Source of the DNA: Denticeps clupeoides
Taxonomy: Eukaryota; Chordata; Actinopteri; Clupeiformes; Denticipitidae
Direction: 5' to 3'
Assembly: GCF_900700375.1 (NCBI RefSeq)
Contig: NC_041721.1
Coordinates: 3,183,489-3,247,488 of the forward strand
DNA: 64,000 nucleotides
The position numbers and the translations under genes were made by a program. The stretch's first letter is position 1, and every line of letters begins with the position of its first letter. Shown here in pieces: positions 63,266-64,000 of the stretch. The notes beneath the pieces were generated by a model, which saw nothing but the letters and a program-made list of their open reading frames with translations, did not search any database and was not told where the DNA came from.

Positions 63266-64000
63266 TCAGCCTAGCGGGTCTGATCGGTGTTGCAGGCTGT
63301 ACGTCAGCAGCTCAATCTGATCTTTAATTTGCTTTATGAGGACCTGAGACAAGAAAATCCCCACAAGCTGTTAAAAGAGAATAAAAGAGAGAGAGAAAAA
63401 AATCACTTTTTTACATATTTACACATGCACACAGCTGTAACTACAAATTGTGGTCGGTCGGGAACATTAGGGTGGTAGTAGCCTAGTGGGTAACACACTC
63501 GCCTATGAACCAGAAGACCCGGGTTCGAATCCCACTTACTACCATTGTGTCCCTGAGCAAGACACTTAACCCTAAAAATTGCTCCAGGGTGACTGTCCCT
63601 GTAATACTGATTGTAAGTCGCTCTGGATAAGGGCGTCTGATAAATGCTGTAAATGTAAATTTAGAGTAAAGTGAAGTGATTGTCACACGTGTTACACAGC
63701 AGCACAGCACACGGTGCACACAGTGAAATTTGTCCTCTGCATTTAGCCCATCACCCTGAGTGAGCAGTGGGCGGCCATGACAGGCGCCCGGGGAGCAGTG
63801 TGTGGGGACGGTGCTTTGCTCAGTGGCACCTTGGCGGTTCAAGCAACCTCCTGATTACAGGGCCGCTTCCTTTACTGCTAGGCCACCACTGCCCAATTTT
63901 ATCATTGTGTCCATGCGGCGGCCCCCCACCTGAGGGATGGCCAGGCCCAGGGCGACGCCCCCCAGCAGAAACATGTTGCTGTGGATCCAGTTGACGAGTT
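63266..64000 (-). CDS. tspan33: Tetraspanin-33, C-terminal end (partial)
   Basis: Two exons are visible: 64000-63930 (continuing beyond the window) and 63367-63266 (stop TGA). The first reads NWIHSNMFLLGGVALGLAIPQ, most of the fourth membrane helix. The second reads LVGIFLSQVLIKQIKDQIEL and ends QHRSDPLG. Both match TSPAN33, whose human form ends QHRADPWY. TSPAN33 is a TspanC8 tetraspanin that guides ADAM10 maturation and traffic. It sits beside SMO in human as here. The junction is phase 0. Two SINEs occupy the intron. Confidence 0.93.
63469..63662 (+). mobile_element. SINE family A, full length, in a tspan33 intron
   Basis: TAGCCTAGTGGGTAACACAC, GGGTTCGAATCCCACTTACT, then the tail (TGTAAA)n. 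Well preserved. Confidence 0.92.
63669..63894 (-). mobile_element. SINE family B, inverted, in a tspan33 intron
   Basis: AGTGAAGTGATTGTCACACG to TTACTGCTAGGCCACCACTG. Seven bp after SINE A, in the opposite orientation. Confidence 0.9.

Overview
This is vertebrate genomic DNA from a ray-finned fish. Every protein gene is split into short exons with GT-AG introns and has a clear human or zebrafish counterpart. The introns are full of AC/GT microsatellites, and two tRNA-derived SINE families of teleost type occur about 30 times. The SINEs suggest an otomorph fish (herring- or carp-like lineage), but that is a weak inference. No bacterial, phage or CRISPR feature is present, and I found no endogenous virus.

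Layout. On the + strand: the 3' part of klhdc10 (314-1459), drc1 (3099-9451, 16 coding exons, 655 aa) and nrf1 (12497-25324, 10 coding exons, 503 aa). In the middle, on the - strand, lies the sensory-organ microRNA cluster miR-183/96/182 (about 29.2-29.8 kb), with a CpG-rich candidate promoter at 30.9-31.9 kb. Everything after that is also on the - strand: ube2h (41598-38417), zc3hc1 (46663-43193), a vertebrate cation/H+ exchanger of the CAX/VNX type, cax1 (54101-47532, 22 exons, about 808 aa), smo (61905-55362, 12 exons, 811 aa) and the last two exons of tspan33 (64000-63266). All exon chains were phased by hand and keep an open frame throughout. One junction in cax1 is uncertain.

The genes are not an operon. 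The block keeps part of the human 7q32 neighbourhood (tspan33, smo, nrf1, miR-183 cluster, ube2h, zc3hc1, klhdc10) in a changed order, with drc1 and cax1 added. Functions cover Hedgehog signalling and ciliary motility (smo, drc1), nuclear control of mitochondrial genes (nrf1), ubiquitin transfer and substrate recognition (ube2h, klhdc10, zc3hc1), ion exchange (cax1) and photoreceptor/hair-cell microRNAs.

Most notable structures: a ~4.9 kb array of about 90 copies of a 53-bp unit carrying a forkhead-type core inside nrf1 intron 2; two introns with U12-type (minor spliceosome) signals in the neighbouring genes zc3hc1 (AT-AC) and cax1 (GT-AG); duplicated RFX-like X-boxes just upstream of drc1; introns whose ends carry complementary AC and GT repeats; a tetracysteine zinc-ribbon-like loop in cax1; and several nested transposon insertions.
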